A stretch of 64,000 bases of DNA. Origin: Collimonas fungivorans Ter331. Its GTDB lineage: Bacteria; Pseudomonadota; Gammaproteobacteria; Burkholderiales; Burkholderiaceae_D. A program made the position numbers and the translations under genes. Location: NCBI RefSeq assembly GCF_000221045.1, contig NC_015856.1:4360542-4424541 (forward strand), written 5' to 3'. The notes below the pieces were generated by a model. That model saw only the letters and a program-made list of their open reading frames with translations, was not told the DNA's origin and did not search any database. Shown piece after piece: positions 37,502 through 46,589 of the stretch (position 1 is the first letter of the stretch; the number at the start of each line of letters is the position of its first letter).

Positions 37502-37837
37502 ATGACTAACACTACGCCAGACGCACCAATCAGCAACAAGCTCGATGAACAGGTGACTTATGATCCAAACCACCTGCTCGATTCTTTAATCGACAAGTTG
37601 CATTTGAAGAATGATGCTGCACTGTCGCGCTCACTCGAAGTGGCGCCGCCGGTCATCAGCAAGATCCGCCATCGCCGCTTGCCGGTCGGCGCTTCGCTGC
37701 TGATCCGCATGCACGAAGTGAGCGACCTGACGATTCGTGAACTGCGCGCCTTGATGGGCGATCGCCGGGAGAAATTCCGTATCAGCGACAAGCAGTTCAA
37801 GCCAAAGAGCAAGATCGAAGCCGAAAAACTGAAGTAA
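37502..37837 (+). CDS. Small helix-turn-helix DNA-binding protein
   Basis: The 111-aa product has a Cro/CI-like helix-turn-helix in the segment KNDAALSRSLEVAPPVISKI (about residues 35-55), followed by RHRRLPVGASLLIRMHEVSD and TIRELRALMGDRRE. This is the layout of small XRE-type regulators lacking a sensor domain. The C-terminus is rich in Lys. The ATG at 37502 follows an ACGGA stretch. It sits alone after a long AT-rich leader, suggesting regulated or autoregulated expression. Targets cannot be deduced. It converges on cysM with a hairpin between them. Confidence 0.75.
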   Translation: MTNTTPDAPISNKLDEQVTYDPNHLLDSLIDKLHLKNDAALSRSLEVAPPVISKIRHRRLPVGASLLIRMHEVSDLTIRELRALMGDRREKFRISDKQFKPKSKIEAEKLK

Positions 37838-37855
37838 TCAGCATGCCGGCATTAT

Positions 37856-37886
37856 CCCTGTCTGGAGCTTAACGCTTCAGGCAGGG
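37856..37886. terminator. Hairpin between converging HTH gene and cysM
   Basis: CCCTGTCTGGAGC (37856-37868) pairs with GCTTCAGGCAGGG (37874-37886) with two wobble pairs. It overlaps the last codons of cysM and has no T run on either side, so its action as a terminator is uncertain. Confidence 0.4.
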
Positions 37887-38779
37887 AACACGCCAGTAGA
37901 CAGATAGCGGTCGCCGCGATCGCAGACGACGAATACAATCGTCGCGTTTTCTACTTGCTGTGAAATTCGCAACGCCACCTCGCAAGCCCCAGCTGCGGAT
38001 ATTCCGCAGAAAATCCCCTCTTCACTCGCCAGCCTGCGCGCCATGTGCTCAGACGCCGCCTGGCTGACCGACTCCGTCTGGTCTACCCTGGAATGATCGA
38101 ATATCTTGGGCAGATAAGCTTCCGGCCACTTCCTGATGCCAGGAATCTGCGAACCTTCTTCAGGCTGGGCGCCGATGATGCGGATCGCCGGATTCTGTTC
38201 TTTCAGGTAGGTGGAAACGCCCATGATGGTGCCGGTGGTGCCCATCGCGCTGACAAAATGGGTAATGCGTCCTTCGGTGTCGCGCCAGATTTCCGGGCCG
38301 GTGGTTTCGTAGTGCGCCAGCGGATTATCCGGATTGGCGAACTGGTCGAGGATCAGGCCTTCGCCATCCTTCTGCATTTTTTCCGCCAGGTCGCGTGCAT
38401 ATTCCATGCCGCCGGTCTTTGGCGTCAGGATGATCTTGGCGCCGTATGCCGCCATGCTCTGGCGCCGCTCTTCGCTCAGGTTTTCCGGCATCAGCAGCAC
38501 CATCTTGTAGCCGCGCATGGCGGCCACCATCGCCAGCGCAATCCCGGTGTTGCCGCTGGTTGCCTCGATCAGGGTATCGCCTGGCTTGATCTGGCCGCGC
38601 GCTTCGGCGTGCTTGATCATCGACAATGCCGGCCGGTCTTTCACTGAGCCTGCAGGATTGTTGCCTTCCATCTTCCCCAGGATGATGTTGTTACGCTGCT
38701 CGGCGTCGCTGCCGGGGATACGTTTGAGTTGTACCAGGGGGGTATTGCCGATGGTGTCTTCGATAGTCAGATAAGGCAT
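37877..38779 (-). CDS. cysM: Cysteine synthase B (CysM)
   Basis: CysM is a PLP enzyme that makes cysteine from O-acetylserine and sulfide or thiosulfate in the cytoplasm. The 300-aa protein starts MPYLTIEDTIGNTPLVQLKR; upstream codons up to 38962 run into an intergenic repeat and are excluded. The PLP Lys is K47 in NPAGSVKDRPALSM. The loop SGNTGIALAM and the phosphate-binding AMGTTGTIMGVSTYL are present. PEEGSQIPGIRKWPEAYLP and the short length fit CysM better than CysK. It is monocistronic, with comEA about 200 bases upstream. Confidence 0.92.
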   Translation of the reverse strand: MPYLTIEDTIGNTPLVQLKRIPGSDAEQRNNIILGKMEGNNPAGSVKDRPALSMIKHAEARGQIKPGDTLIEATSGNTGIALAMVAAMRGYKMVLLMPENLSEERRQSMAAYGAKIILTPKTGGMEYARDLAEKMQKDGEGLILDQFANPDNPLAHYETTGPEIWRDTEGRITHFVSAMGTTGTIMGVSTYLKEQNPAIRIIGAQPEEGSQIPGIRKWPEAYLPKIFDHSRVDQTESVSQAASEHMARRLASEEGIFCGISAAGACEVALRISQQVENATIVFVVCDRGDRYLSTGVFPA

Positions 38780-38859
38780 AGTGTGATCAGGCGTCTTGTG
38801 CAAAGAGCCCATTTTAATATGAGACTTTGTTATGCGTATGAAAGCCTGACAAACCAACC

Positions 38860-38980
38860 TAGGGTGAGCACCTGTGCCCACGCATGACCGCGATAACCGG
38901 GGTATGGAGTCAAATCGGTAATCAAATAGGCTTGTACGTGGTGTGAATGCACGCGTGGGCACCAGAGGTGCCCACCCTAC
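38860..38980. repeat. Dispersed inverted-repeat element, copy 2
   Basis: About 120 bases between cysM and comEA. TAGGGTGAGCAC at the left is inverted as GTGCCCACCCTA at the right. Inside are CCCACGCATGACCGCGATA and ACGCGTGGGCACC, matching the order seen at 30338-30437 with a longer middle. No ORF. Confidence 0.75.
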
Positions 38981-38985
38981 AACCC

Positions 38986-39309
38986 CTACTTGCCCTTGGC
39001 AGCCGGCTTGGCGGCGGTCTTGGGGGCCGCTGCAGCCTCTCCGGTCTTCGGCTTGCCGTTCACCAGCAAACCGGCCTGCGACAGCTTGAGCGACTTTTTC
39101 TCGCCAATGCCCGATACGCGGCTCTCGAAATCGGCCCAGTCCTTGAAGTTGCCGCCCTTGCTGCGCTCGTCGAGTATACGTTGCGCAGTGGAGGAACCGA
39201 TGCCCTTGATGCCGTCCAAGGCAGCCAGGTCGCCCTTGTTGACGTCAACCTGGGCAAAACTGGCGGTGGCCGTCAGCATGCACAATACCAGCAGTATTTT
39301 TTTCAGCAT
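38986..39309 (-). CDS. ComEA-like helix-hairpin-helix DNA-binding protein
   Basis: This 107-aa protein has a signal peptide (LLVLCMLTATASFA, cleavage near residue 19) and one helix-hairpin-helix domain: VDVNKGDLAALDGIKGIGSS and FESRVSGIGEKKSLKLSQAG. That is the ComEA layout, a periplasmic protein that binds incoming DNA during natural transformation. The C-terminus is an Ala/Lys/Pro tail. GGGAGAAAG precedes the ATG. In Burkholderiales such short single-domain proteins are common, and a competence role is not proven. It stands alone, followed by the repeat element at 38860. Confidence 0.85.
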   Translation of the reverse strand: MLKKILLVLCMLTATASFAQVDVNKGDLAALDGIKGIGSSTAQRILDERSKGGNFKDWADFESRVSGIGEKKSLKLSQAGLLVNGKPKTGEAAAAPKTAAKPAAKGK

Positions 39310-39430
39310 TTCGTCTTTCTCCCATGAGTGTGTGGATGACTGAAAAGATCAATCAGACGCGAAAACGTCCAATTGATTATAATCAGCGGCCCATGGAAAA
39401 TTGACATTTAGACCACAAACAAGACTTCGC

Positions 39431-40372
39431 TTATCCGAGTAGTTCGTCACGGCTGACGGTGGCCGTGCCGAGTTTGCCAACCACGATGCCGCCGGCCCGG
39501 TTCGCCAGGGCGACCGCATCGGCAATCGGCAATCCTGCGCCCAGCATCAACGCTAGCGTAGCGATCACGGTGTCGCCGGCGCCGGAGACATCGAACACCT
39601 CGCGCGCCATGGCCGGGAAATGACGGATTTCCTGGTCCGTGTATAAGCTCATGCCTTCTTCCGAGCGGGTCAGCAGCAAGGCTTCGAGCTGCAGCGATTC
39701 ACGCAGCTTTTGCGCCTTCAGCGTCAATTCCTCCTCAGTCTTCCAGCTGCCGACGATGTGCTTCATTTCCGACTTGTTCGGCGTCAGCACGGTGGCTCCG
39801 GCATAGCGCGAGAAATCGTCGCCCTTGGGATCGACCAGGATGCATTTGCCGGCCAGGCGGGCGGCGGCGATCATTTCCGCGACGTTGACCAGGCTGCCCT
39901 TGGCGTAATCGGACAGCACCACCACTTGGTATTGCGGCAGCAGGGTATTGAAGCGGGTCAGCTTGTCGCGCAGCACGGCGTCGGTCGGCGCTTCTTCAAA
40001 ATCGATGCGCAGCAGCTGCTGCTGGCGGCCGATCACGCGCAGCTTGATGATGGTCGAAATGGTGGCATCGCGGGTCAGGAAGCTGTTGACGCCCATTTCC
40101 TGCAGCATGCCGTCGACGGTGTCGCCGGCTTCGTCCTGCCCCACTACGCCCAGCAGTCCGGAACTGCCGCCCAGCGTGGCGATATTGCGCGCCACGTTGG
40201 CGGCGCCGCCCAGGCGTTCTTCGCGCTTTTCAACGCGCACGACAGGCACCGGCGCTTCCGGTGAAATGCGGCTGACTTCGCCAAACCAGTAACGGTCCAG
40301 CATGACATCGCCGACCACCAGGATCTGCACGTTTTTAAAGGAAGCAGGCAATTTGTAGGCTGATGTACTCAT
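39431..40372 (-). CDS. rfaE1: D-glycero-beta-D-manno-heptose-7-phosphate kinase
   Basis: This PfkB-fold kinase phosphorylates heptose 7-phosphate to the 1,7-bisphosphate on the way to ADP-heptose for the LPS inner core. The 313-aa protein begins MSTSAYKLPASF; upstream codons would overlap ugd. Motifs are the substrate-binding opening VVGDVMLDRYWFGEVSRISP, RLGGAANVARNIATLGG and the catalytic anion-hole loop FDVSGAGDTVIATLALML. It corresponds to the N-terminal half of E. coli HldE; the adenylyltransferase half is not in the window. It follows ugd after 4 bases, so the two are co-transcribed with lapB. Confidence 0.92.
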   Translation of the reverse strand: MSTSAYKLPASFKNVQILVVGDVMLDRYWFGEVSRISPEAPVPVVRVEKREERLGGAANVARNIATLGGSSGLLGVVGQDEAGDTVDGMLQEMGVNSFLTRDATISTIIKLRVIGRQQQLLRIDFEEAPTDAVLRDKLTRFNTLLPQYQVVVLSDYAKGSLVNVAEMIAAARLAGKCILVDPKGDDFSRYAGATVLTPNKSEMKHIVGSWKTEEELTLKAQKLRESLQLEALLLTRSEEGMSLYTDQEIRHFPAMAREVFDVSGAGDTVIATLALMLGAGLPIADAVALANRAGGIVVGKLGTATVSRDELLG

Positions 40373-40376
40373 GTTC

Positions 40377-41759
40377 TTATCCGCGCGCCAGCACCGAACG
40401 GCCGATGCCGTAATATTCAAAACCCAGCTCGCCCATTACCGCGGGTTCATACAGGTTACGGCCGTCGAAGACGATAGGCGTCTTGAGCAGGGTCTTCACC
40501 TGGTCGAAATCAGGACTGCGGAAGGTTTTCCACTCCGTCACGATCACCAGGGCGTCGGCGTTTTGCAGGGCGTCTGTCTGGTTGTCGCAAAACCGGATGC
40601 GCTCGAAGGCGCCGGGACTCGCGGCAAGATCCAGCGCCAGCACCCGCTTGGCCTCGGCCATCGCCACCGGGTCATGCACCGCCACCGTGGCGCCGCGCGC
40701 GATCAGTTCGCCCAGCAGCACCCGCGACGAAGCTTCGCGCATGTCGTCGGTATTCGGCTTGAACGCCAGGCCCCACAGCGCAAAATGCTTGCCGCTCAAA
40801 TCGGCGCCGAAACGCTCGCCTATCTTTTGTCCCAGCACATGCTTCTGGTTGTTGTTGACCTGCTCCACCGCGCGCAGGATATGCAGTTCCTGGCCGTAGG
40901 CACGCGCCGTGCGTTCCAGCGCCTGTACATCCTTGGGGAAACAGGAGCCGCCGTAGCCGCAGCCGGCATACAGGAAACTGTAGCCGATGCGCGGATCGGA
41001 ACCGATGCCGTGGCGCACGGCTTCGATGTCGGCGCCGACCTTGTCGGCCAAGTTGGCCAGTTCGTTCATGAACGAGATGCGGGTCGCCAGCATCGCATTC
41101 GCTGCGTATTTGGTGAATTCGGCGGAACGCACATCCATCCAGAAAGTACGTTCGTGGTTGCGGTTGAAAGGCAGGTACAGCTGCTTCATCAGCGCTTGCG
41201 CCTGCTGGCCCGAAGCGCTTTCGTCGCAGCCGATGACGATGCGGTCGGGGCGCATGAAATCTTCGACTGCCGCGCCCTCTTTCAGGAACTCCGGATTGGA
41301 GACGACGGAAAACTGCAATGCCGCGCCGGCCAGCTTGCGCGCGCCCAGTTCTTCCTGGATCGCGACGCTAACCTTGTCAGCAGTCCCGACCGGCACAGTC
41401 GATTTGTCGACGATGACCTTGAAGCCGGTCATATGTTTGCCGATGTTGCGCGCGGCCGCCAGGACGTACTGCAGGTCGGCCGAACCATCTTCGTCCGGCG
41501 GCGTGCCCACCGCAATGAACTGCACCTGGCCATGGGCCACGCTGGCGGCGATATCGGTAGAGAAATGCAGGCGTCCGGCAGCGCGGTTGCGGCTGACGAT
41601 TTCCGCCAGGCCCGGTTCGTGGATCGGGATGCCGCCGCTGTTGAGTAGCGCGATCTTGTTCTGATCCAGGTCGAGGCAGAAGACATCGTTGCCCAGTTCG
41701 GCCAGGCATGCGCCTGTGACCAAACCGACATAACCGGTACCGATAATAGTAATTTTCAT
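40377..41759 (-). CDS. ugd: UDP-glucose 6-dehydrogenase
   Basis: Ugd oxidises UDP-glucose to UDP-glucuronate with two NAD, feeding LPS, capsule or aminoarabinose pathways. The 460-aa protein opens [20 protein letters not shown] with the GxGxxG NAD site (7-12). The catalytic Cys273 is in [12 protein letters not shown], and [20 protein letters not shown] precedes the helix of the central domain. [20 protein letters not shown] starts the C-terminal domain. It lies between lapB (49 bases) and rfaE1 (4 bases), an LPS-related operon on the minus strand. Confidence 0.95.
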   Translation of the reverse strand: MKITIIGTGYVGLVTGACLAELGNDVFCLDLDQNKIALLNSGGIPIHEPGLAEIVSRNRAAGRLHFSTDIAASVAHGQVQFIAVGTPPDEDGSADLQYVLAAARNIGKHMTGFKVIVDKSTVPVGTADKVSVAIQEELGARKLAGAALQFSVVSNPEFLKEGAAVEDFMRPDRIVIGCDESASGQQAQALMKQLYLPFNRNHERTFWMDVRSAEFTKYAANAMLATRISFMNELANLADKVGADIEAVRHGIGSDPRIGYSFLYAGCGYGGSCFPKDVQALERTARAYGQELHILRAVEQVNNNQKHVLGQKIGERFGADLSGKHFALWGLAFKPNTDDMREASSRVLLGELIARGATVAVHDPVAMAEAKRVLALDLAASPGAFERIRFCDNQTDALQNADALVIVTEWKTFRSPDFDQVKTLLKTPIVFDGRNLYEPAVMGELGFEYYGIGRSVLARG

Positions 41760-41808
41760 GTTGTTCCGTGAATGCGCTGCCCGATATGGCGTAGCGGGCC
41801 GGCGGGTT

Positions 41809-42984
41809 TTAATTCATTACGTTCAGTTCTTCCGTGCGGCGCGGCGGGTAGGTTTCCCAGCGGCTGCAGCCCGGGCACTGCCAATAGAACTGGCGCGCCT
41901 TGAAACCGCAGTGGCTGCACTGGTAGCGCGCCAGCTTCTGCGTATAGCCATGCACCAGGTTCTTGACTACCGACAGTTCGGTATGCATTTCCGGGGTTAT
42001 TTTCATCAGACGCGCTTCCAGCAGCTTGTCCAGCCCGAGCAGGGTCGGCGTACGGCGCAGCTCATCGCTCACCAGCTGGTTGGTGGCTTCCACGCCGTCC
42101 AGCTCCAGCACCGCCTTGAACACCACTTCCAGCAAATCGATGGAAGATGCCTCGGCCAGGTAGGAGCGCAGCAGGCTGACGCCTTCATGCGGCCGGCCGA
42201 CGGCGCGGTAGCCATCCATCAGGCGCTGCGCCACCAGCGCCACGTGCGGCACGCTTTGCTGCTCGACCCGGCGCCAGACATGCAGGGCCGCCTCGACGTC
42301 GCCCTGCGCCAGATACACATCGCCCAGCAGCATGGTGGCGCGTACGCTGTTGCGGTCGTTGCTCAGTGCTTTTTCCAGCAGGGACATGGCGGCTTCGGGA
42401 CGGCCATCCACCAGCTCATCCTGCGCCAGTTCGCAATAAAACTGCGCGATTTCCTTTTGCCGGCCGCCGGCGCCCGATTGCTGCAAGGTCTGGGCCGCTT
42501 CGATCGCCCGCAGCCATTCTTTTTCGCGCTGGTAGATCTCCAGCAAGGCGCGTCCCGCTTGCGCGCCGTACTGGCTGCCGGCAAGCAGGTTGAAGCTCTC
42601 TTCGGCGCGATCCAGCAAACCGGCTTTCAGGTAATCCTGCCCGAGCTCGTATTGGGCATGCAGGCGATGTTCCTGCGCCAGGTCGGGACGCGCCAGCAGA
42701 TTCTGGTGGACCCGGATCGCGCGCTCGGTTTCGCCGCGGCGGCGGAACAGGTTGCCCAGGGCGAAATGCAGTTCTGCGGTTTCCGGATCGAGCTTGACGA
42801 TTTCGATGAAGGCGTCGATGGCTTTGTCCGGCTGCTCGTTAAGCAGGAAATTCAAACCCTTGAAATAACCGCGGGGCAAGCTGCGTGATTCGGATATCAG
42901 CTGATTGATATCGACCCGCGCGGCAATCCAGCCTAATCCAAAAAAGACCGGGATACCGAGTAACCACCAAATTTCAAATTCCAT
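41809..42984 (-). CDS. lapB: LPS assembly regulator LapB (YciM)
   Basis: LapB is an inner-membrane TPR protein that in E. coli directs FtsH to degrade LpxC and so balances LPS and phospholipid synthesis. The 391-aa protein has an N-terminal anchor ([20 protein letters not shown]), a run of TPR motifs from about 35 to 330 (for example [20 protein letters not shown] and [20 protein letters not shown]) and a rubredoxin-like zinc ribbon at the end with [18 protein letters not shown]. It follows lapA (98 bases; an inverted repeat of TGCCGCC lies in the gap near 43042-43064) and precedes ugd, the standard order in Burkholderiales. Confidence 0.95.
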   Translation of the reverse strand: MEFEIWWLLGIPVFFGLGWIAARVDINQLISESRSLPRGYFKGLNFLLNEQPDKAIDAFIEIVKLDPETAELHFALGNLFRRRGETERAIRVHQNLLARPDLAQEHRLHAQYELGQDYLKAGLLDRAEESFNLLAGSQYGAQAGRALLEIYQREKEWLRAIEAAQTLQQSGAGGRQKEIAQFYCELAQDELVDGRPEAAMSLLEKALSNDRNSVRATMLLGDVYLAQGDVEAALHVWRRVEQQSVPHVALVAQRLMDGYRAVGRPHEGVSLLRSYLAEASSIDLLEVVFKAVLELDGVEATNQLVSDELRRTPTLLGLDKLLEARLMKITPEMHTELSVVKNLVHGYTQKLARYQCSHCGFKARQFYWQCPGCSRWETYPPRRTEELNVMN

Positions 42985-43082
42985 ACGGGCTGTTGTGCTT
43001 TATGCGTGACCTGAACGTCAGGTGTGGAGATGCCGACAAGCTGCCGCCGTAGCATAAGGCGGCAAGTTGATACCTAGCGGCA

Positions 43083-43397
43083 TTATATATTCTTGATGCT
43101 GTCCGGTTGCGGTGCTTGTGACTCTGCCAGACGCTGCGCCTCTTGCTCTTTTTGCATCGAGCTCAGGGCTTTTTTGGTTTTTGTAGCATTGCGGCGGTGA
43201 CGGAATACCGACGGCGCCATCGCCAGCACGCCAAGGATCGCGCCGAAGACAAAGAACCCCAGCAAAAACAGCACCAGCGGCCCCTGGATGGTCGTGCCTG
43301 GGAAGAACTGCAGGTCGACATTGCCCTTGTTCTGCAAGGCGAAGCCGAAAAATACAACAAACAGCAAGATCGAAAGAATTCGGGAAATGATTTTCAT
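43083..43397 (-). CDS. lapA: LapA family membrane protein (DUF1049)
   Basis: LapA is a small inner-membrane partner of LapB in LPS assembly. The 104-aa product begins MKIISRILSILLFVVFFGFA and has two membrane segments, about 4-22 and 38-62, the second being GPLVLFLLGFFVFGAILGV. A basic cytoplasmic stretch RHRRNATKTKK and a coiled tail follow. The frame is open further upstream to 43583, but that part would cover the ihfB terminator, so the ATG at 43397 with GGAAAGG before it is chosen. It is followed by lapB and preceded by ihfB. Confidence 0.9.
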   Translation of the reverse strand: MKIISRILSILLFVVFFGFALQNKGNVDLQFFPGTTIQGPLVLFLLGFFVFGAILGVLAMAPSVFRHRRNATKTKKALSSMQKEQEAQRLAESQAPQPDSIKNI

Positions 43398-43540
43398 GAT
43401 GCCTTTCCGTGTGATTGGATAATGGTGTAGCTGAATTTGCCGACGATTGGCGCTACCATTGTCATTTTTGCAAATCCCCACCAAATACACAAACAATATA
43501 ACTTTAAATGATGCGAAATTATAGGGCTGTCCCATGTAAA

Positions 43541-43567
43541 AAAAACGGCATCCGAAGATGCCGTTTC
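43541..43567 (-). terminator. Rho-independent terminator of ihfB
   Basis: On the minus strand AAACGGCATC, a TTCG loop and GATGCCGTTT are followed by a long T run. The UUCG tetraloop is a classic stable cap. It lies about 40 bases after the ihfB stop and separates the rpsA-ihfB group from lapA. Confidence 0.85.
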
Positions 43568-43606
43568 TATTTTGCTCGTACAAGCTGCTTGTACAAAACT
43601 GATGAC

Positions 43607-43912
43607 TCAGTCTTCCCGGATCGGTTGCCCGACCATGGCATCAACGCGCTCACGCAATTCCTTGCCTGGCTTGAAATGCGGCACCCGTTTTTCGGGCACC
43701 ATCACCTTGTCGCCGGACTTGGGATTGCGCCCGATCCGCGGTGGCCGCCGATTCAGCGCAAAACTGCCGAATCCACGAATCTCGATACGCTGGCCGGTCG
43801 ACAAAGCATCGGCCATTGCATCGAGTATGGTTTTCACCGCGTAATCCGCATCCTTGGCTACCAGTTGCGGATAACGTTCGGCCAAGCGGGCAATCAGCTC
43901 CGACTTTGTCAT
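43607..43912 (-). CDS. ihfB: Integration host factor subunit beta
   Basis: IhfB forms a dimer with IhfA and bends DNA by more than 160 degrees at specific sites. The 101-aa protein starts [17 protein letters not shown] and carries the DNA-binding arm [20 protein letters not shown] followed by NPKSGDKV, with the conserved Pro at the arm tip that intercalates in DNA. Length and sequence are typical. It follows rpsA after 29 bases, the arrangement conserved across proteobacteria, and ends at a strong terminator. Confidence 0.96.
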   Translation of the reverse strand: MTKSELIARLAERYPQLVAKDADYAVKTILDAMADALSTGQRIEIRGFGSFALNRRPPRIGRNPKSGDKVMVPEKRVPHFKPGKELRERVDAMVGQPIRED

Positions 43913-43941
43913 TAGCTTGACTCGCTTACTTTAAGTATTGC

Positions 43942-45663
43942 TTAGTTCTTGCTGTTATCGAGCTTGGCCTTCAACAGAGCGCCCAGGCTGGTTGTGCCGG
44001 AAGCTGCATTGGAGTCCGAAGCCGAGGACAGCTTTTGCATTGCTTCTTGCGTTTCAACATTGTCTTTCGCCTTGATCGACAGCTGGATGCTGCGAGCCTT
44101 GCGATCGATGTTGATGACCATGGTTTCGACTGTGTCGCCGACCTTCAGGTGCGTACCGGCATCTTCCACGCGATCGCGGGAGATTTCGGAAGCGCGCAGG
44201 TAGCCTTCGACTTCATCCGACAACTGGATCACTGCGCCCTTAGGCTCGACCGACTTGACGGTACCGGAAACCAGTGCGCCCTTGTCGTTCATTGCAGCGA
44301 AGTTGTTGAATGGATCGCCTTCCAGCTGCTTGACGCCCAGGGAAACGCGCTCGCGCTCAACGTCGATTGCCAGCACGATGGCTTCCAGCTCGTCACCCTT
44401 CTTGAAGCGGCGAACGGCTTCTTCGCCGGTTTCAGTCCAGGACAGATCCGACAGATGCACCAGACCGTCGATGTTGCCGGCCAGGCCGATGAACACGCCG
44501 AAGTCGGTGATCGATTTGATCGCGCCCTTGACCTTGTCGCCCTTTTTATGGGTAACAGCGAAGTCGTCCCAAGGATTAGCCTTGCACTGCTTCATGCCCA
44601 GGCTGATACGGCGGCGGTCTTCGTCGATTTCCAGAACCATGACTTCAACTTCGTCGCCCAGTTGGACAACCTTGTTTGGCGCCACGTTCTTGTTGGTCCA
44701 ATCCATTTCGGAAACGTGGACCAGGCCTTCGATACCTTGTTCGACTTCGACGAATGCGCCGTAGTCGGTGAGGTTGGTGACTTTACCGAACAGGCGGGTG
44801 CTTTGCGGGTAACGACGGGACAGACCGGTCCAAGGATCGTCGCCCAGTTGCTTGACGCCCAGGGAAACGCGATTCTTTTCTTGATCGTACTTCAGAACCT
44901 TGGCAGTGATCTCTTGACCGACCGTCAGCACTTCCGAAGGATGACGCACACGACGCCATGCCAGGTCGGTGATGTGCAGCAGGCCGTCGATGCCGCCCAG
45001 GTCCACGAACGCGCCGTAGTCGGTGATGTTCTTGACGACGCCGGTGACGATGGTGCCTTCTTTCAGGGTTTCCATCAGCTTCTGGCGCTCTTCGCCCATC
45101 GAAGCTTCGATAACCGCACGGCGCGACAACACGACGTTGTTGCGCTTGCGATCGAGCTTGATGACCTTGAATTCCATGGTCTTGCCTTCGAACGGCGTAG
45201 TGTCCTTGACCGGACGGGTGTCGACCAGCGAACCCGGCAGGAAGGCACGGATGCCGTTGGTCAGGACAGTCAGGCCGCCCTTGACCTTGCCATTGACAGT
45301 ACCGGTAACGATCTCGCCGGACTCCATCGCTTTTTCCAGCGAGAGCCACGATGCCAGACGCTTGGCCTTGTCGCGCGACAGGATGGTGTCGCCGAAACCG
45401 TTTTCCAGCGATTCGATTGCGACGGAGATGAAATCGCCGACAGCTACTTCGAGTTCGCCGTTGTCATTTTTAAATTCTTCGATTGGAATGAAGGCTTCCG
45501 ACTTGAGGCCTGCGTTGACGATAACGAAGTTATGGTCAAGGCGCACGACTTCAGCAGAAATCACTTCACCAGAACGCATGTCTTGACGTGACAGCGATTC
45601 TTCAAACAGCGCGGCGAAAGCGTCAGCGCCGGCAGATGCAGGGGACAGAACAGTGATGGACAT
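43942..45663 (-). CDS. rpsA: 30S ribosomal protein S1
   Basis: S1 binds mRNA on the 30S subunit and helps start translation of weakly led messages. The 573-aa protein contains six S1 (OB-fold) repeats; clear ones open with [40 protein letters not shown] and [20 protein letters not shown]. The ATG at 45663 ([12 protein letters not shown]) is chosen although no Shine-Dalgarno is visible; E. coli rpsA also lacks a good one and is autoregulated. A TTG 33 bases upstream is in frame. It lies between cmk (171 bases) and ihfB (29 bases). Confidence 0.96.
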   Translation of the reverse strand: MSITVLSPASAGADAFAALFEESLSRQDMRSGEVISAEVVRLDHNFVIVNAGLKSEAFIPIEEFKNDNGELEVAVGDFISVAIESLENGFGDTILSRDKAKRLASWLSLEKAMESGEIVTGTVNGKVKGGLTVLTNGIRAFLPGSLVDTRPVKDTTPFEGKTMEFKVIKLDRKRNNVVLSRRAVIEASMGEERQKLMETLKEGTIVTGVVKNITDYGAFVDLGGIDGLLHITDLAWRRVRHPSEVLTVGQEITAKVLKYDQEKNRVSLGVKQLGDDPWTGLSRRYPQSTRLFGKVTNLTDYGAFVEVEQGIEGLVHVSEMDWTNKNVAPNKVVQLGDEVEVMVLEIDEDRRRISLGMKQCKANPWDDFAVTHKKGDKVKGAIKSITDFGVFIGLAGNIDGLVHLSDLSWTETGEEAVRRFKKGDELEAIVLAIDVERERVSLGVKQLEGDPFNNFAAMNDKGALVSGTVKSVEPKGAVIQLSDEVEGYLRASEISRDRVEDAGTHLKVGDTVETMVINIDRKARSIQLSIKAKDNVETQEAMQKLSSASDSNAASGTTSLGALLKAKLDNSKN

Positions 45664-45740
45664 AGTTTTGACTAGTTGGCCAGTATTGCCGCGCAAGGTA
45701 CTTACTAGTATGCGGTCAATAAAGGGTTAGGTTTTTCAAC

Positions 45741-45769
45741 GTCCGGACAGACTTTGCGTCAGGCCGGAC
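45741..45769 (-). promoter_or_regulatory. Stem-loop in rpsA leader
   Basis: GTCCGG (45741-45746) pairs with CCGGAC (45764-45769), with further pairing possible inside. It lies about 80 bases upstream of the rpsA ATG in the 171-base leader. In E. coli the rpsA leader folds into hairpins used for autoregulation; a similar role here is inference. Confidence 0.35.
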
Positions 45770-45834
45770 ACCAAGGTGCTGCAAAAAAACAACGTATTAA
45801 CTCATGTTTGAGACTAAAACACCTCTCACACTAC

Positions 45835-46533
45835 TCATTCAGACTGCGCATGCAGTGCCTTGGCAGCGGCATACCATTCGAGCACTTGTGCCACCGCCTG
45901 ATCGGCAGTCATTGCAGAAGTATCCAGCAGATACGCCCCTTCCGCGGCCTTCAACGGCGCCGAGCTGCGGTTGCTATCGCGCGCATCACGCTCCGTCAAA
46001 TCCTTTGAGAGGTCTTCCATATTAGCAGAAAAACCCTTGTCAATCAATTGCTTATAGCGCCGCAAAGCCCTCGCTTCGACACTGGCGGTCAAAAACACTT
46101 TCAGGCCGGCGTGCGGAAAAATCACGGTGCCCATGTCACGGCCGTCGGCCACCAGCCCGGGATGTTGCCGAAAACTCAACTGCAAGCCGTATAAAGCCTG
46201 CCGCACCGTTGGTATGGCGGCAATTTTCGAGGCCAGGTTGCCGACTGCTTCGGCCCGGATATCGTTCGACACATCCTCGTTCGCCAGGAAAATGTGGGCG
46301 CCGCTGAAATGGCAATGCAAATGCTCGGCCGCCTTGGCCAGAGCGTGCTCATCGTCGAGCGGGATGGGGTTCCCATTAGCGCGCCGCATCACCGATAAGG
46401 CCGTCAGGCGATACAAGGCGCCCGAATCGAGGTAATGGAATCCCAGGTGCTGCGCCACCCGCTGCGCCACCGTGCCTTTGCCGGATGCCGTTGGGCCATC
46501 GATGGTGATGACGGGAATGGGTGGATTAGACAT
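45835..46533 (-). CDS. cmk: Cytidylate kinase
   Basis: Cmk phosphorylates CMP and dCMP. The 232-aa protein begins [20 protein letters not shown] with the P-loop GPTASGKGT at 13-21. The CMP-binding insert and conserved [35 protein letters not shown] and [20 protein letters not shown] are all present. It follows the SNF2 helicase gene after 56 bases and precedes rpsA, an order conserved with the aromatic gene block of proteobacteria apart from the inserted helicase. Confidence 0.95.
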   Translation of the reverse strand: MSNPPIPVITIDGPTASGKGTVAQRVAQHLGFHYLDSGALYRLTALSVMRRANGNPIPLDDEHALAKAAEHLHCHFSGAHIFLANEDVSNDIRAEAVGNLASKIAAIPTVRQALYGLQLSFRQHPGLVADGRDMGTVIFPHAGLKVFLTASVEARALRRYKQLIDKGFSANMEDLSKDLTERDARDSNRSSAPLKAAEGAYLLDTSAMTADQAVAQVLEWYAAAKALHAQSE

Positions 46534-46589
46534 AGGGATACTCGACAGTGATGGATTGATAAAAATTATTGTCAGAAAGAATTTTTCCG

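Noticed and set aside
38780-38962. N-terminal extension of cysM to 361 aa
   Set aside because: The extra codons run through the intergenic repeat; homologous proteins start at MPYLTIEDT.
43398-43583. N-terminal extension of lapA to 166 aa
   Set aside because: It would translate the ihfB terminator; the 104-aa form has the normal length and start.
44035-45591. 518-codon plus-strand frame opposite rpsA, and similar long frames opposite gyrA, hisC, pheA and groEL
   Set aside because: Typical shadow frames of GC-rich codon usage; the minus- or plus-strand housekeeping genes explain the sequence fully.
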